Shown here in pieces: positions 22,386-33,338 of a DNA stretch of 64,000 nucleotides. Source of the DNA: Macrothele yani (taxonomy: Eukaryota > Arthropoda > Arachnida > Araneae > Macrothelidae). The translations under genes and the position numbers were made by a program. The stretch's first letter is position 1. The number at the start of each line of letters is the position of its first letter. Below the pieces are notes generated by a model, which searched no databases, was not told the DNA's origin, and was given only the letters and a program-made list of their open reading frames with translations. The stretch is taken from positions 136,216,749 to 136,280,748 of the forward strand of contig CM077011.1 in the NCBI GenBank assembly GCA_039090855.1, read 5' to 3'.

Positions 22386-24206
22386 TCAACCATTATCAAT
22401 CCACTGCTGGACGAAGGTCTCCCCAAGTTTCCTCCACAACGGTCTGTCTTGTGCCAGTCTCCTCCATGTCACCCCTGCATACTTTCGAATTTCATCCACC
22501 CATCTCCTATGTGGTCTTCTTCTGGGTCTTTTCCTGTCCCTTGGAATCCAATCTAAAATTTCGGCTGTCCATCGATGATCTGTCCTTCTGGCAGTATGTC
22601 CAGCCCATTGCCATTTCAGGGATTTAACTCTGATCATGATGTCTTCCACTCTTGTCATTTTTCGGATCCACGAGTTCCTCTTCTTATCTCTCCTGGTTAC
22701 ACCAAGCATGCACCTCTCCATGCTGCTTTGAGTTGTCTGCAGCCTTTGTATGTCTCTTTTAGTTAAGGTCCACGTCTCTGCACCATACGTAAGCACTGGA
22801 AGGATGCATTGATCAAACACTTTTCTTTTAAGACATAATGGCATATTGCTCTTGAAAATTATGCTGTTTCTTCCAAAAGCTCTCCAGGCAAGTTTTGTAC
22901 GCCGATTAATTTCTTCATCAATGTGACCCTCACTTGATATCTGCTGTCCAAGATAAACGTACGTGTCTGTTATCTCCAGCTTTTCTCCATCAATCGATAA
23001 ATTTTCATTTCTTGTAAAAGCATTGAACATCACTTTTGTCTTCTGAAAGTTCATTTTTAATCCCACTTCTTTACTCTTGTCAGCAAGTTCCTGGATCATA
23101 CTCTGCAGCTCTGATGGGGTAGTTGCAAAAATGACTACGTCATCAGCAAAACGAAGGTGGGTTAGACAATCTCCATTAATCTTTATCCCTTTGTTTTCCC
23201 AGCTCAGCGACTGAAAAACACCCTCCAATGTGGCATTAAATAGCTTCGGAGATATGGTGTCACCTTGTCTCACTCCCTTTCCAATTTTTACGTGTGTTGT
23301 ATTTTCAAACAGCCTAATCTTTGCACTTGCATTTTCATAGATGTTATTAATAATATTAATGTATGCATCTTCAATACCGCAGGTTTTCAGAGCCATTGTA
23401 ACTGCTGATGGTTTCACCGAATCAAAGGCTTTTTCATAATCGATAAAAGCCATGCACAATGGAAGTTCATATTCCCTCGCTCTTTCAATTAGTTCTCTCA
23501 GCACGTGGATATGATCTATTGTGCTGTAGCCACTCCTGAATCCAGCTTGTTCTCTCGGTTGAGCCATGTCTATTGCTACCTTCAAGCGGTGTGAAAGAAC
23601 TTTAGTGAAGATTTTATAAACTACTGATAGGAGGCTGATAGGTCTGTAGTTTCCGAGATCCTCAATGTCACCTTTCTTATGTAGCAGGATCATTGTAGCG
23701 GTGTTCCAATCCTCAGGAATCTTTCCTTCATTAAGGCATCGAGTGAAAATTTGGGCGAGTACTGTTTCGATTTCTCCACTTGCTTCTTGTATGATGTCTA
23801 CAGTAATTCCATCTTCTCCTGGAGCTTTTCCCCGCTTCATGTTCTTGATTGCATGTGCAACTTCTGCTGGAAGGACTGGGGGAACTCTGGTACTGGTATC
23901 TTTCATGATGTCTGGAGTGCATATATCATCCCTTTCATATAATTTGGAGTAGAAATCTTTCACTCTTGTCAAAATTTCGCCTCTATTTCTTGTTACAGAA
24001 CCATCTTCTTTTCTCAGTGCCATAATCTGTTTTCTTCCCTTACTGAGATGTCCCTTTGCTATCTTTAGGCTTTGGTTGTTTTCAATTGCTTTCCTCACTA
24101 GTTCACAGTTGAATTTCCTTACGTCTTCAGTGATACTTTTTCTTACGGTCTTGCATAGCTCTATATATTCCACTTTGGAAGTCACATCTTCTTTAGTTGT
24201 CCTCAT
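22386..24206 (-). CDS. LINE reverse transcriptase, 606-residue open frame
   Basis: The frame holds, in order: a linker with SITEDVRKFNCELV, VLPAEVAHAIKNMKRGKAPG, GDIEDLGNYRPISLLS, REQAGFRSGYSTIDHIH, CMAFIDYEKAFDSV (first catalytic Asp block), KGVRQGDTISPKLFNATLEG, and HLRFADDVVIFATT (the FADD catalytic pair). A C-terminal RTE-like tail follows (LTYGAETWTLTKRDIQRLQT, HTARRTDHRW, AQDRPLWRKLGETFVQQW). There is no internal stop. The endonuclease lies upstream in another frame, separated by a one-base loss in an A-run near 24220 relative to copy 1. The enzyme copies LINE RNA at nicked genomic DNA. As the copy is 5'-truncated it should not mobilise itself. Confidence 0.85.
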   Translation of the reverse strand: MRTTKEDVTSKVEYIELCKTVRKSITEDVRKFNCELVRKAIENNQSLKIAKGHLSKGRKQIMALRKEDGSVTRNRGEILTRVKDFYSKLYERDDICTPDIMKDTSTRVPPVLPAEVAHAIKNMKRGKAPGEDGITVDIIQEASGEIETVLAQIFTRCLNEGKIPEDWNTATMILLHKKGDIEDLGNYRPISLLSVVYKIFTKVLSHRLKVAIDMAQPREQAGFRSGYSTIDHIHVLRELIERAREYELPLCMAFIDYEKAFDSVKPSAVTMALKTCGIEDAYINIINNIYENASAKIRLFENTTHVKIGKGVRQGDTISPKLFNATLEGVFQSLSWENKGIKINGDCLTHLRFADDVVIFATTPSELQSMIQELADKSKEVGLKMNFQKTKVMFNAFTRNENLSIDGEKLEITDTYVYLGQQISSEGHIDEEINRRTKLAWRAFGRNSIIFKSNMPLCLKRKVFDQCILPVLTYGAETWTLTKRDIQRLQTTQSSMERCMLGVTRRDKKRNSWIRKMTRVEDIMIRVKSLKWQWAGHTARRTDHRWTAEILDWIPRDRKRPRRRPHRRWVDEIRKYAGVTWRRLAQDRPLWRKLGETFVQQWIDNG

Positions 24207-25010
24207 CTCTCTTCTTTTTGCATCAACATTTTGGTTTTTCCTGATAATTTGTTCACATGCAACTTGTTCTTAGACCCAGCTAATTTTGTTGCTGTTTCCA
24301 TAAGAGCTTTGGTTACTTTCCTGTTAACTTCAGAGATGTCCACTTCTTCCGATGTTAGGCCTTCTAAAGCAGAGAACCTGTTCTTCAGTTCTAACTTGAA
24401 GGTATTATGGTGTTTTTTAAGGTTGGTTATGTCAATAGATTTTGTTTGTCTTATGAGCTTGCCACGTTCAAGTTTAGTGTTGAGGTGCATCTTACATCTC
24501 ACCAATCTATGGTCACTACCTGTGTTGAACTTGTTTAGCACACTGCAGTCTTCTATGACGAATTTTTTGTTACACATAATAAAATCAATTTCACTTGTCG
24601 TCCCATTTGGATGTCTCCATGTCCATTTCCTGTGTGGCTTTTTCTTGAAGAAGGAGTTCAAGATGAAAAACCCTTCTGCCTCTGCAAACTCAACGAGAGT
24701 ATTTCCACGCTGGTTTCTGTTGCCATGACCGAATTTACCTACTGAAGTTTCATTCTGTTGCCGTTGCCCTATTTTTGCATTGAAATCTCCCATAATTATT
24801 TTCAAGTGCTGCTTACCTTTATTATTTAGATGACAAATTTCCTCATAAAATTCTTCAATTTCTTCTTCAGGATGACTTGTGGTGGGTGCATAAGTTTGAA
24901 TAATCTGAGCCTGGTATCTTTTCGAGAGTTGGATAACAAGTCGTGCAGCTCTGTCAGAGGAACTTTCAACTTCTACAACTTTATCCTTCAGTTTCTTGTT
25001 TATTATAAAT
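24203..25010 (-). pseudogene. LINE endonuclease (copy 2), 5'-truncated and frameshifted from the RT
   Basis: Open from the truncation at 25010 to 24203. It holds DRAARLVIQLSKRYQAQIIQ, IIMGDFNAKIGQRQ, WTWRHPNGTTSEIDFIM, then the GSDHRLVRCKMHL block with the catalytic His that copy 1 has lost. It ends in AGSKNKLHVNKLSGKTK and a premature stop after MLMQKEER. Copy 1 has one more A here and reads through in frame, so the interruption is a single-base deletion. The N-terminal part of the domain is absent because of 5' truncation. Confidence 0.85.
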
Positions 25011-25012
25011 AT

Positions 25013-25033
25013 ATTTACATATTACATTTCATT
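25013..25033. repeat. Target-site duplication, right, LINE copy 2
   Basis: Matches 22351-22371 at 20 of 21 positions. Confidence 0.85.
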
Positions 25034-25791
25034 ATATTTATATATTATAGTACAATAATGTAAAATATTGTACTATAATATATACATATTAAAGTATAGT
25101 ATAATAATGTAAAATAGAAGACATTTTAATATGAATACCCAAATGTAAAAGTTTGTTTCACTGCACAACACTATCGGAGAATTTCTGTTGTGTAACTTTG
25201 CAGAATGTTTTAGGTAGATTTTTATTAAATTGTTTAAATATGTGAATTATTTTTATGATTATGATATAATAAGGTATAGATATAGATAAGTCAAACAAGG
25301 TATTTCTTTTTCTTTCTAAACACACTTGTTTTTTGACAGTTTTACAAGTTTTTTTTTTTTGTTACAAAATGGAGCATCTTTTGCACCCTATTGCATTTTG
25401 AAATTATAAAATTATTTTTTTTACCTATTCCAACGGCCCACTCTAGTGTGTATTGTCTGTCCATCGGAGTTTGGTAGTTAGCGGATTGAAATATTCCACA
25501 ATTAGGGGTGATAGCATGCATGGACAGGCCTTTCGTGGAACTCCCTGAGATGTTAAATTGCCTAAGGGCAATACTCCCTTTGGATTACCGTCGAGATTAC
25601 TGATGCCGGTTGTGGAGGGGGTGAACAATATTAAATATTCTCCTATTTAACACATGATACTGGAGTTAATTAGTTTGATGGTTAAGTAAACATGGTTACT
25701 GATGACTGTCGCAAACAAATTCTGATGGCATATTCGTCAACTGAAGAAAATAATTCCAAATGGTGAAACATCCACATTATAAGAGCCCCCA

Positions 25792-25795
<4 letters not shown>
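25034..25795. other. Intron sequence, no gene
   Basis: It contains a short perfect inverted repeat (TATAGTACAATA and its inverse, 25044-25075). A poly-T run lies near 25351. No gene is supported. Confidence 0.5.

Positions 25796-25849
<54 letters not shown>
25796..25849. repeat. (TA)n microsatellite
   Basis: About 27 TA units, directly abutting the truncated 5' end of LINE copy 3. Confidence 0.95.
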
Positions 25850-25851
<2 letters not shown>

Positions 25852-26632
25852 TTTTTGCAACTAGCCCATCAGAGCTGCAGAGTATGATCCAGGAACTTGC
25901 TGACAAGAGTAAAGAAGTGGGATTAAAAATGAACTTTCAGAAGACAAAAGTGATGTTCAATGCTTTTACAAGAAACGAAGATTTATCGATTGATGGAGAA
26001 AAGCTGGAGATAACAGATACGTACGTTTATCTTGGACAGCAGATATCAAGTGAGGGTCACATTGATGAAGAAATTAATCGGCGTACAAAACTCGCCTGGA
26101 GAGCTTTTGGAAGAAACAGCATAATTTTCAAGAGCAATATGCCATTATGTCTTAAAAGAAAAGTGTTTGATCAATGCATCCTTCCAGTGCTTACGTATGG
26201 TGCAGAGACGTGGACCTTAACTAAAAGAGACATACAAAGGCTGCAGACAACTCAAATTAGCATGGAGAGGTGCATACTTGGTGTAACCAGGAGAGATAAG
26301 AAGAGGAACTCGTGGATCCGAAAAATGACAAGAGTGGAAGACATCATGATCAGAGTTAAATCCCTGAAATGGCAATGGGCTGGACATACTGCCAGAAGGA
26401 CAGACCATCGATGGACAGCTGAAATTTTAGATTGGATTCCAAGGGACAGGAAAAGACCCAGAAGAAGACCACATGGGAGATGGGTGGATGAAATTCAAAA
26501 GTATGCAGGGGTGACATGGAGGAGACTGGCACAAGACAGACCGTTGTGGAGGAAACTTGGGGAGACCTTCGTCCAGCAGTGGATTGATAATGGTTGACAA
26601 TGATGATGATGATGATATATATATATATATAT
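25850..26632 (+). mobile_element. RTE-type LINE, copy 3, 3' fragment
   Basis: Only the last ~750 bp of the LINE is present, beginning just after the FADD motif and ending with TGATGATGATGATGAT and a second TA repeat. It is nearly identical to copies 1 and 2. Confidence 0.9.
25884..26597 (+). CDS. C-terminal fragment of LINE reverse transcriptase
   Basis: A 237-residue open frame opens MIQELADKSKEVGLKMNFQK. It holds LGQQISSEGHIDEEINRRTK and LTYGAETWTLTKRDIQRLQT and ends in the RTE-like tail to FVQQWIDNG. It lacks the polymerase catalytic core, which would lie upstream of the truncation in the TA repeat. It is a dead fragment, but its intact frame suggests fairly recent insertion. Confidence 0.85.
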   Translation: MIQELADKSKEVGLKMNFQKTKVMFNAFTRNEDLSIDGEKLEITDTYVYLGQQISSEGHIDEEINRRTKLAWRAFGRNSIIFKSNMPLCLKRKVFDQCILPVLTYGAETWTLTKRDIQRLQTTQISMERCILGVTRRDKKRNSWIRKMTRVEDIMIRVKSLKWQWAGHTARRTDHRWTAEILDWIPRDRKRPRRRPHGRWVDEIQKYAGVTWRRLAQDRPLWRKLGETFVQQWIDNG

Positions 26633-27334
26633 AAAAAAGGTCAAAACAGCAAGTTTTTTTTTGTTCTTTCTCTCTCTCGGCGCAGTTTTTGTCACGTTTT
26701 GCGCGAAACTATGTTTCGGGCTTGTGTATTGCGTGCGTACATTTGACTAATACGACTAAGTGTTTTCTAATATTCTGGGCAGTCGGAGTACCACATACTG
26801 TATGAGGAAAGAATCCCCACAATACAATATGCTCACTTCTCAGAAGTAGGAAACTATGCCAACGTAAGAAATGAGGCCTTTCATAATTCCATGAAAAAAT
26901 ATCTTGATCTCAACTAAGCAATAAAAAAATTAATCAGAACAACTCCTCCGCTCAACCACGTACATTATCTAGCATTATAAGGTCATCGTAGTTTCTTTCC
27001 AAAATGGCAGAAGTGGTTCATTGTTTGAATCAACACATGCTTGGCTCTTCCAAGAAGAGTAACTATGTGACGATGATGAGCAAAACACGTAACAAAAATA
27101 ACAAATAAAGGTAACTTGATCACGCTAGTTACGTTAGATGAAAAAAACTTTTACGAGATACTTTGCCTTAACTATGCTTAAGGCAAAGTATCTCTGGCAT
27201 TCTTTTCACTGGGAATTAGGGAGTGACGCATTACAGAGGAAGCAAATTTATCTAAGCCTCAAACTGAATAAAATAAAAAGAACTCACAAGGTATTGCATA
27301 GGCTAAGTGAGTGAATCAGAACTCGCTACCGGAG
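26633..27334. other. Intron sequence, nothing recognised
   Basis: No coding motif or repeat that I can support; there is a CT-rich patch near 26669. Confidence 0.45.
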
Positions 27335-28530
27335 AACCGGCCACAGCAAATTTAAGGGGCCATAAAAAAAAAAAAAAGGCTGTTTTGACAGCTTCACGGC
27401 CACGTCCCCAGAGCTTGGTTATCTGAGTCACATAAAGTTTCCGTAATTTCGTATTTTCTTAATTGCAATATTTAATGTAATTCTTAGTAAAAAATGTTTA
27501 TAATCTACAACTCAACAAAAGAATTTCAGGGTTTATAAATGGCAGGTCAACAAATTCTCTGTGGGCATGTGCAAATGCAGAAACCCATCCAGGTGTGTGT
27601 GTGTGGGGGGGGGGGGGTCTTAATACAGAAAATATAAAAATATAAAGAATTTTTGGTTCAATCCGGAGGTTTTCAGTGTTTACATACTAAAAACATACAA
27701 AATTTCTGCGAGCGTCTACCACAGAAAACGTGTGGAAGGGCGAGGGGGAAGGAAGGGCTAATGCCTAAAATTTGAAGAATTTGGAGCACAACTGAGAGCA
27801 GGTTTTTAGAGTTTACAAACTATGTGACTCTACAAATTCTTTGCAGGCTTGTGCAAAACCGGGGGGGGGTTACCAAAAGTATAAAATATAAGAGGAATTT
27901 CTGGTCCGATTGCCAGCAGATTTTCAGCATATGCGAACTACAGCTCAACAAATTCTCTGAGAGCACGGGAAAACGCAGGAAATCTGTTGGGGAGATGGGC
28001 AGTCCCCTTTCCGGGTTTCCTGCCTTTCAACGTGCCCTCTGATCATTTGAGTTGTAGTTTGCAAACGCTGTAAACCTCCTGATCGGACCTGAAATTCTTT
28101 ATATTTCTTATTTTCGGCATTACTCCCTTCTCCCACCCTCGACAGGTTTTTTGCATCAGCACATACCTAGAGAGAATTCTTTGAGCTGTAGTTTGTGAAT
28201 GCTAAAAATATCCCAATTGGGCAACAAATTCTTTACAATTTATATTTTCGGTATTAAGCCCTCCAACCCCACACCGGCAGGTTTCCTGCGTTTGCACATG
28301 CCCGCAGAGAATTTGTTGACCTGTAGTTTATAAACCTTGAAATTCTTTTGTTGTGTTGTAGATTAAAAACATTTTTATAAAGAATTACATTAAATATCGC
28401 AATTAAGGAAATTCGAAATTACAGAAACTTTATGTAAATAGACAACCAACCTCTGGAAACACAGCCACGAAGCGGTCAAAACCGTAATTTTTATATGTCC
28501 CCTTAAAAATTTTGTGGCCAGTTCTCCTAC
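27335..28530. mobile_element. Fold-back element (long inverted repeats with internal sub-repeats)
   Basis: The left end (GGAGAACCGGCCACAGCAAA, then TTTAAGGGGCCAT) is the imperfect inverse of the right end (GTCCCCTTAAAAATTTTGTG, then GCCAGTTCTCC). Homology continues through both arms to a centre near 27960. Within each arm a block of roughly 140-170 bp recurs (CAACAAATTCTCTG, GGGCATGTGCAAA, a G- or C-rich patch, AAATATAAAGAATTT), so the arms are themselves repetitive. No transposase is present. Confidence 0.8.
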
Positions 28531-28793
28531 AACCAATAAAGAAAAGTGGTCAAAACAATACATATTACATATCTGATGTTTGTTTTTAATTCAGATTGGG
28601 AGTTTTACAAAAATAAGAATCGAGAGTTTTTTGTTTCCTCTAACGTTTACGATTCCAATATGTAACTCTTGACTTTATGGAAAATTGCCGTTTCTTCAAT
28701 AAGTGCATTTGACACAGTATAAAGCTGTCCAATTGTGTTTAAAACTTGCGTGAGTTCTGATTGAGATGGTACTCTTCATTTCTATCCTCTGCA

Positions 28794-30030
28794 TCATCCT
28801 GATCTTCTTCTGAGCTTTTTTTTTCTGCTTCCATGATTTCTGTATAAGACTTGCCATTCCAGAGTACTATTATACATCTGCATCAGTACTGACATAGTCT
28901 CGAAAGCTAAATGCCAATCCCATCTTTGTGGCAATGATACTTCCTGTTCTGCAGGTTTATCGTCAACGATTTTGTTATTCAAACAATCTTTGGTAATGAA
29001 ACCAGCATCTCGAACTCGCACTGCAATGTGCTTTCCTGATCACGTCATTTACCAATGTGCGTCCACCTGATCGTGTCATTTACCAGAATGATCTAATATT
29101 TTTGCTTTATCAGTTTCATAACTCCTTGATCAAGAGGCTGAAGTACACTAGTGCAGGTAGGTGGCAATAGTATCAGTTCAGTGTTATCCAATTGAACATC
29201 TTTTGAACTTGGGTATGCAGGACAACTACATCGATGAATGCAACTATTTTTTTGTTCTCAATTCTAACTTGAACGTTGAAAGCCTTCACCAATTTCGTAA
29301 ATAACTGCATTGTCATCCAAACCTTTTAGTTTCATATGTGCACGGTAGCAAAGCACCACAAAGCAGCGCAGTCTCTGTGATTTTCCAATCATTATTTGGC
29401 TTTAATTTATGACTACTATCCATATTGGCGCAACACAGAAAAGTTAATCGTTCTTTATTGCGTTTTCCTCCTTTACTTGGATCGTCTTTTACCATTAAAG
29501 TTCTGTCAGGCAACAAGTTATAAAACAACTTAGCTTCATCTGCATTGTAAATGTCTTTTGCGTTGTATCGAACTAGAATTTCTGAAAGGATAGGGGGCCA
29601 GTTTTAAACCGCTTCTGTGCTAACAGAATATGATTTCTTGATTATTTTTGGCACAGAAATAACTTTTCTGGTTTTAAATTGGTTTAACCAACCGCCCGAA
29701 CAACTAAAATTCTCTATCTTCATTTCAACGCTTAATTCATTAGTATTAGCTTTTATCATCGGTCCAATAATAGGAATGTTTTTGGCTCGATTATGGCAAA
29801 AACCACGTAAAACAATGTTTCCTCCAGTTCCTTATGTTTAGCACTTCATAACCATGGATTGGTGCATTATTCTGCAAAGCCGTCTACTTGATCTTCTCTT
29901 TGTTCTTTAAAACTGTAAACAGCGTTGATGACTCAAGACCAAATTTTCTTGCGAATCTCACTTTTTGACTTCAAACTTTTCTTATATTCATACAAAACTT
30001 TGTTTCCAAAGTCAAACTTTTCCTTTTATC
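28794..30030 (-). pseudogene. Tigger/pogo-type transposase, decayed
   Basis: Reading leftward from about 30030 are a CENP-B-like N-terminus (KRKSLTLETK, ARKFGLESSTLFTVLKNKEK), the second helix-turn-helix (WFCHNRAKNIPIIGPMIKA, CSGGWLNQFKTRK), and the DDE domain start VRYNAKDIYNADEAKLFYN. Then follow LLPDRTLMVKDDPSKGGKRN and ANMDSSHKLKP, a frame change near 29313, WMTMQLFTKLVKAF, SVLQPLDQGVMKLIKQKY (after the second catalytic Asp), and a tail reaching MRVRDAGFITKDCLNN. Stops and frameshifts occur throughout. The plus-strand open frame at 29617-29841 is the antisense shadow of this gene. The family cuts and pastes at TA. Confidence 0.8.
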
Positions 30031-30358
30031 CTACATTTAGAGAAACAAAACATACGACATGCATGCGCAAAAAATGTTTCGATTTCCCACTGTTGTGGAG
30101 ATGAATGGTAGAAAGCGGAGGATAGCATCCAAACAGCCAAGCAGACTGATTACTAGTGATCCTTCTCTGTGTGCAGGGAAGGATCACTTCCACCACTTCC
30201 TGGAATTTCAGGGAAAGAATTTATTGGAAATCTTTGAAAAAAGAAAGATTGGCCATGAAAGCCTCTCGTTACATGGGGAGTTTCTTCGATGTACAACTCG
30301 TAATACACGAAGATATTTCCTATCTTTAACATTAACAAATTGACGGTGCATTTTGAAC

Positions 30359-30615
30359 CACTGATACCACTCATTTGAACCCAAATACCACTCGTAACAG
30401 CGGGATTCTCCCATAAGCCGTACTCATAATATCGGACTTTTACTCTATTTGAATTGAGAAGTTTCTTCATGAAATTAAGAAATAATTCATGTTTCTAAAA
30501 GACATAAGGAAACAGTCCATTTTCAAGATGTGGGCATTTTTTCCGTATGCATTATTTTGTACACTCGAAAATACAGTGCTTAATTTCACTTGGGTTCAAA
30601 CGAGTGGTATCAGTG
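30359..30615. mobile_element. Small MITE-like element with 25-bp TIRs
   Basis: CACTGATACCACTCATTTGA, then ACCCA, at 30359-30383 is the inverse of 30591-30615 with one mismatch. The element is 257 bp. No clear target duplication is seen and there is no coding capacity. Confidence 0.65.
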
Positions 30616-30897
30616 AAATTTAAATGTTGTTTGATACAGGGTTCCCACTCAAAAGTAGAAAAAAAATTCCCTGACTTTTCCAGGTTTTCCAGGTGGTCCT
30701 GAGAGTTTTTCCAGAGCGGCAAATCAAATCACATTGCGACAAATTGTTGCATTTCCTTTCATTCTTGCGTTCCTTACGAAAGCATACATTTGTTAATTCT
30801 TTAAATAACTGTCCTTTATACAATTACCTGCTTTTTTTAATAACAATTAAATGCATGAGGCATATTATTTTTGGTACCATTATTTTTGGTACCGTTG

Positions 30898-30958
30898 GTT
30901 CAAATATTCTTTAAAACATGTAAACCATGTATTTACATGTTTTAAAGAATATTTGAAC
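30898..30958. repeat. Perfect 27-bp hairpin
   Basis: Arms 30898-30924 and 30932-30958 are exact inverses (GTTCAAATATTCTTTAAAAC, then ATGTAAA), with a 7-nt loop. It lies near the left end of the 30637-36004 element. Confidence 0.9.
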
Positions 30959-32084
30959 AAAGACTTAATTTAAATTCTACATATAATGAAATATTTCAAT
31001 CGATTAGGTGAAATTATACAACTGATTTATCTGTATTTTAAGTGCACACAAGTATATAAATAACATTTTAAACGACTCACAGCATTTAGAGTTCCAGTTA
31101 GGTTTAAAAATGCAAGCTGGTAGAATTGTGACTGACTAGAATAAATTGCCCTTAAATGATACAATGCTGAATGAAGCTTTAAATCCTTTAAGTGCTTATT
31201 TTACATAAATATTAAACAACACAGAAACGTTTGCTGAAACTGAAGTCTAATGGGAATGATAAAATGGTGAGTGTCTGACAGTCTCTTAACATTTTGTTGG
31301 AGCGGTTCTATCAAATCGATCTACCAATTTGTATTTTCTATTGGAATTTACTTAGAATCTTTAAAGACAAAGCAAAGTAAAACAGTTATTAAAAATAAAA
31401 AAAGAAGAGAGAGAGAACAGAAATCGTGACAGCATTTCTGCGTCTGAGGAGCATTTCTGCGTCTGGAAAAAGAGGGGGATTCGTATTTCACGGAGTTTTG
31501 GGATTGTGTCTGTTTGTTTAGGAAAAAGAAATGAATACTGTGAAGAGCTTCTAGTAATAAAACACTGCACTTCGTTTTACCGCGCGGCGAAAGTCCGCAA
31601 GAAATATAAACATCCGTCATCGCGGGACCACGCGTTGCGACGAGTTGATCGTTATTGCACTTCAAACGGGGCTCGAAAAAGTGATTTCCGACAGTACGAC
31701 GTCTTATAATACACCAACAATTCCAACTTCCAAGTGAACAGCCCTGCCTCAACTGCAGTAGGAAACGTTTTGGCTAAAGTAACCTTTCTCCTGTCACATG
31801 GAGAAATTGCGTGGGGAACCGATAGCAAGCGCAAACTCTTTTTACGATGACACTTACGGCATATTACCCGTAATTTTCGTCGTATTATCCGCAGACCGCA
31901 AAATTCACATAAAAAAAATCATTCGTATAATCCGCAGACTGTGACATTTAGGAAAAAAAATCGCCGTATAATTCGCACATCATAGATGTTGAATCAGAAG
32001 TGGAATTTCCGACAGAAAAGTCGGTCACATAAACACATCGCTCTTTCCACGTTCCAGAAACACATAGCAACCGAAAAATTGTTT

Positions 32085-32168
32085 TAAGACGCCGCCGGGG
32101 AATTGAGTCACGGATCTCTCGATATCTAACCGAGCGCGTTAGCTTTACACCACGGTGGCCAACAATCC
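32085..32168 (-). mobile_element. tRNA-like sequence (SINE head)
   Basis: On the minus strand it reads GGCCACCGTGGTGTAAAGCT, then AACGCGCTCGG (A-box-like), with GACTCAATTCC (B-box-like) about 30 nt later. This resembles Pol III-promoter SINE heads. No tRNA fold is claimed. Confidence 0.5.
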
Positions 32169-32713
32169 ACGGTGCTATGTGTATTTTTAAGTCAGCTTCT
32201 GACATCTTAAATCCGTAAGATGGGCTCAGCTACTGAGACGTCTCCATCTGGCGGGTATTAAGGGCACTGGATATATATATTATAGCAGTTAAATCCAAAG
32301 GGCGAGATCCAAGGTGAAAATCCTCCAAATACGTGGCGTCAGTAAATAAATAAATATGTCGCTCTTTCCACGTTCCAGAAACACATGAGTCCGAAGAAGT
32401 AAGAGAAAAAAAAAAAACTATTTTATTAAATGAAGAAATTCATTTTTAAAGGTTACTGTTTTATATTTTTATCTCCGAACAGATAAAGGGTGTGGCATCC
32501 ATAGATCACGCCGATGTAGCTCCAGAGTATTGCATTACACTGCCAATGACGAAAGGCTGATACAGAACAAGTCGTAGAAATACCGTATGTACTCGCGTAT
32601 AAGTCGAAAGTTTTTGGAGGAATTCCTGCTTTCAGAGTTGAGAGATCGTCTTATACGTGGGCCAATAAAAAAACTTCCGTGAATTCTCCCGCGGAATTTA
32701 CCAACGGATTTGT

Positions 32714-33000
32714 TTACGTTTTAGATCGCGACACAGAGGCTTTCCGTATGTTGCTGCACGATTGTGTTCTGACCTCAAAACTATCGCGCAGTGACATTAT
32801 AATATCCTCAATTCTGTCTACCACTTGAAGTTTAAATTCGGCAGTGTAACTGAAACGTTTCCCTTTCAGAGACATCATGATTAGCAATGAAGGAAAACAG
32901 CAGCAGCGACGTTCGCCAAAACAACGAAAGCAAACGAGATACAAGGTCGCGCACATGAAATCCGAAAGGAGAAACGCATAGGTTCGTGCAGCAAGCGCTG
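32714..33000 (-). pseudogene. N-terminal relic of pogo/Tigger-type transposase
   Basis: The minus strand encodes MMSLKGKRFSYTAEFKLQVV, then DRIED. This is the pattern of the first CENP-B-type helix-turn-helix of Tigger/pogo transposases (xRxSYTAEFKL). It is followed by SLRDSFEVRTQSCSNIRKAS, which is badly diverged. Nothing of the DDE domain is readable. The piece lies inside TA-flanked TIRs of fitting type. It is a short remnant, so subfamily assignment is not possible. Confidence 0.55.
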
Positions 33001-33338
33001 TGCGTACTTCTTTGGCTTTTTGCCAAAAAAACAGAGCCGGCACGACAGTCAGAGCTCTCCTCAACGATAACAAAATGACCCCTGCCGTCCCTCCCCACAA
33101 CTATCCCGATCTTTCATTACGACATTCCTCCCCTCCTCCCCGCTCCGTACAAAGTCCTGAACTGAGGAAAATTCTTCCGAGGGAGTTCCTTTTCCAATTA
33201 TTACACCTTTCCCTGCACAATCACGCTGCAGATTTTTTTTTAAATCGGCGTGTTAACCGCATCGGTGTATAATCCTCAAAACCTATAATTTTAACTTTTT
33301 TAGCAGATAATCCGCGGATTATACGACGAAAATTACGG

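Larger units (their letters stand above)
22372..25012 (-). mobile_element. RTE-type LINE, copy 2, 5'-truncated
   Basis: It is inverted relative to copy 1. It ends at 22372 with a TCATCATCAT run, the 3' end, and begins at 25012 inside the endonuclease. A 21-bp target duplication flanks it. Such 5' truncation with long target duplications is typical of target-primed reverse transcription. The reverse-transcriptase frame is intact. Confidence 0.9.
31867..33338 (-). mobile_element. pogo/Tigger-like element, TA-flanked
   Basis: The left end CCCGTAATTTTCGTCGTATT and the inverse right end CCGTAATTTTCGTCGTATAA are flanked by TA. A minus-strand CENP-B-like N-terminal relic lies within. A second terminus-like sequence of similar type (TACCGTATGTACTCGCGTAT, 32581) suggests nested or recombined copies. 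Confidence 0.7.

Noticed and set aside
25443..25628. Minus-strand frame with LPLGNLTSQ, recalling a motif of some bacterial-type reverse transcriptases
   Set aside because: No other RT motif is present around it and the rest of the frame matches nothing; chance similarity.
27335..28530. Possible CRISPR-like or clustered repeat array
   Set aside because: The repeats are long, diverged and in inverted arms; it is a fold-back element in a eukaryotic intron.
29617..29841. Plus-strand 74-residue frame resembling a small membrane protein (LNSLVLAFIIGPIIGMFLAR)
   Set aside because: The minus strand of the same bases encodes the Tigger helix-turn-helix (WFCHNRAKNIPIIGPM, GGWLNQFKTRK), so this frame is its antisense shadow.
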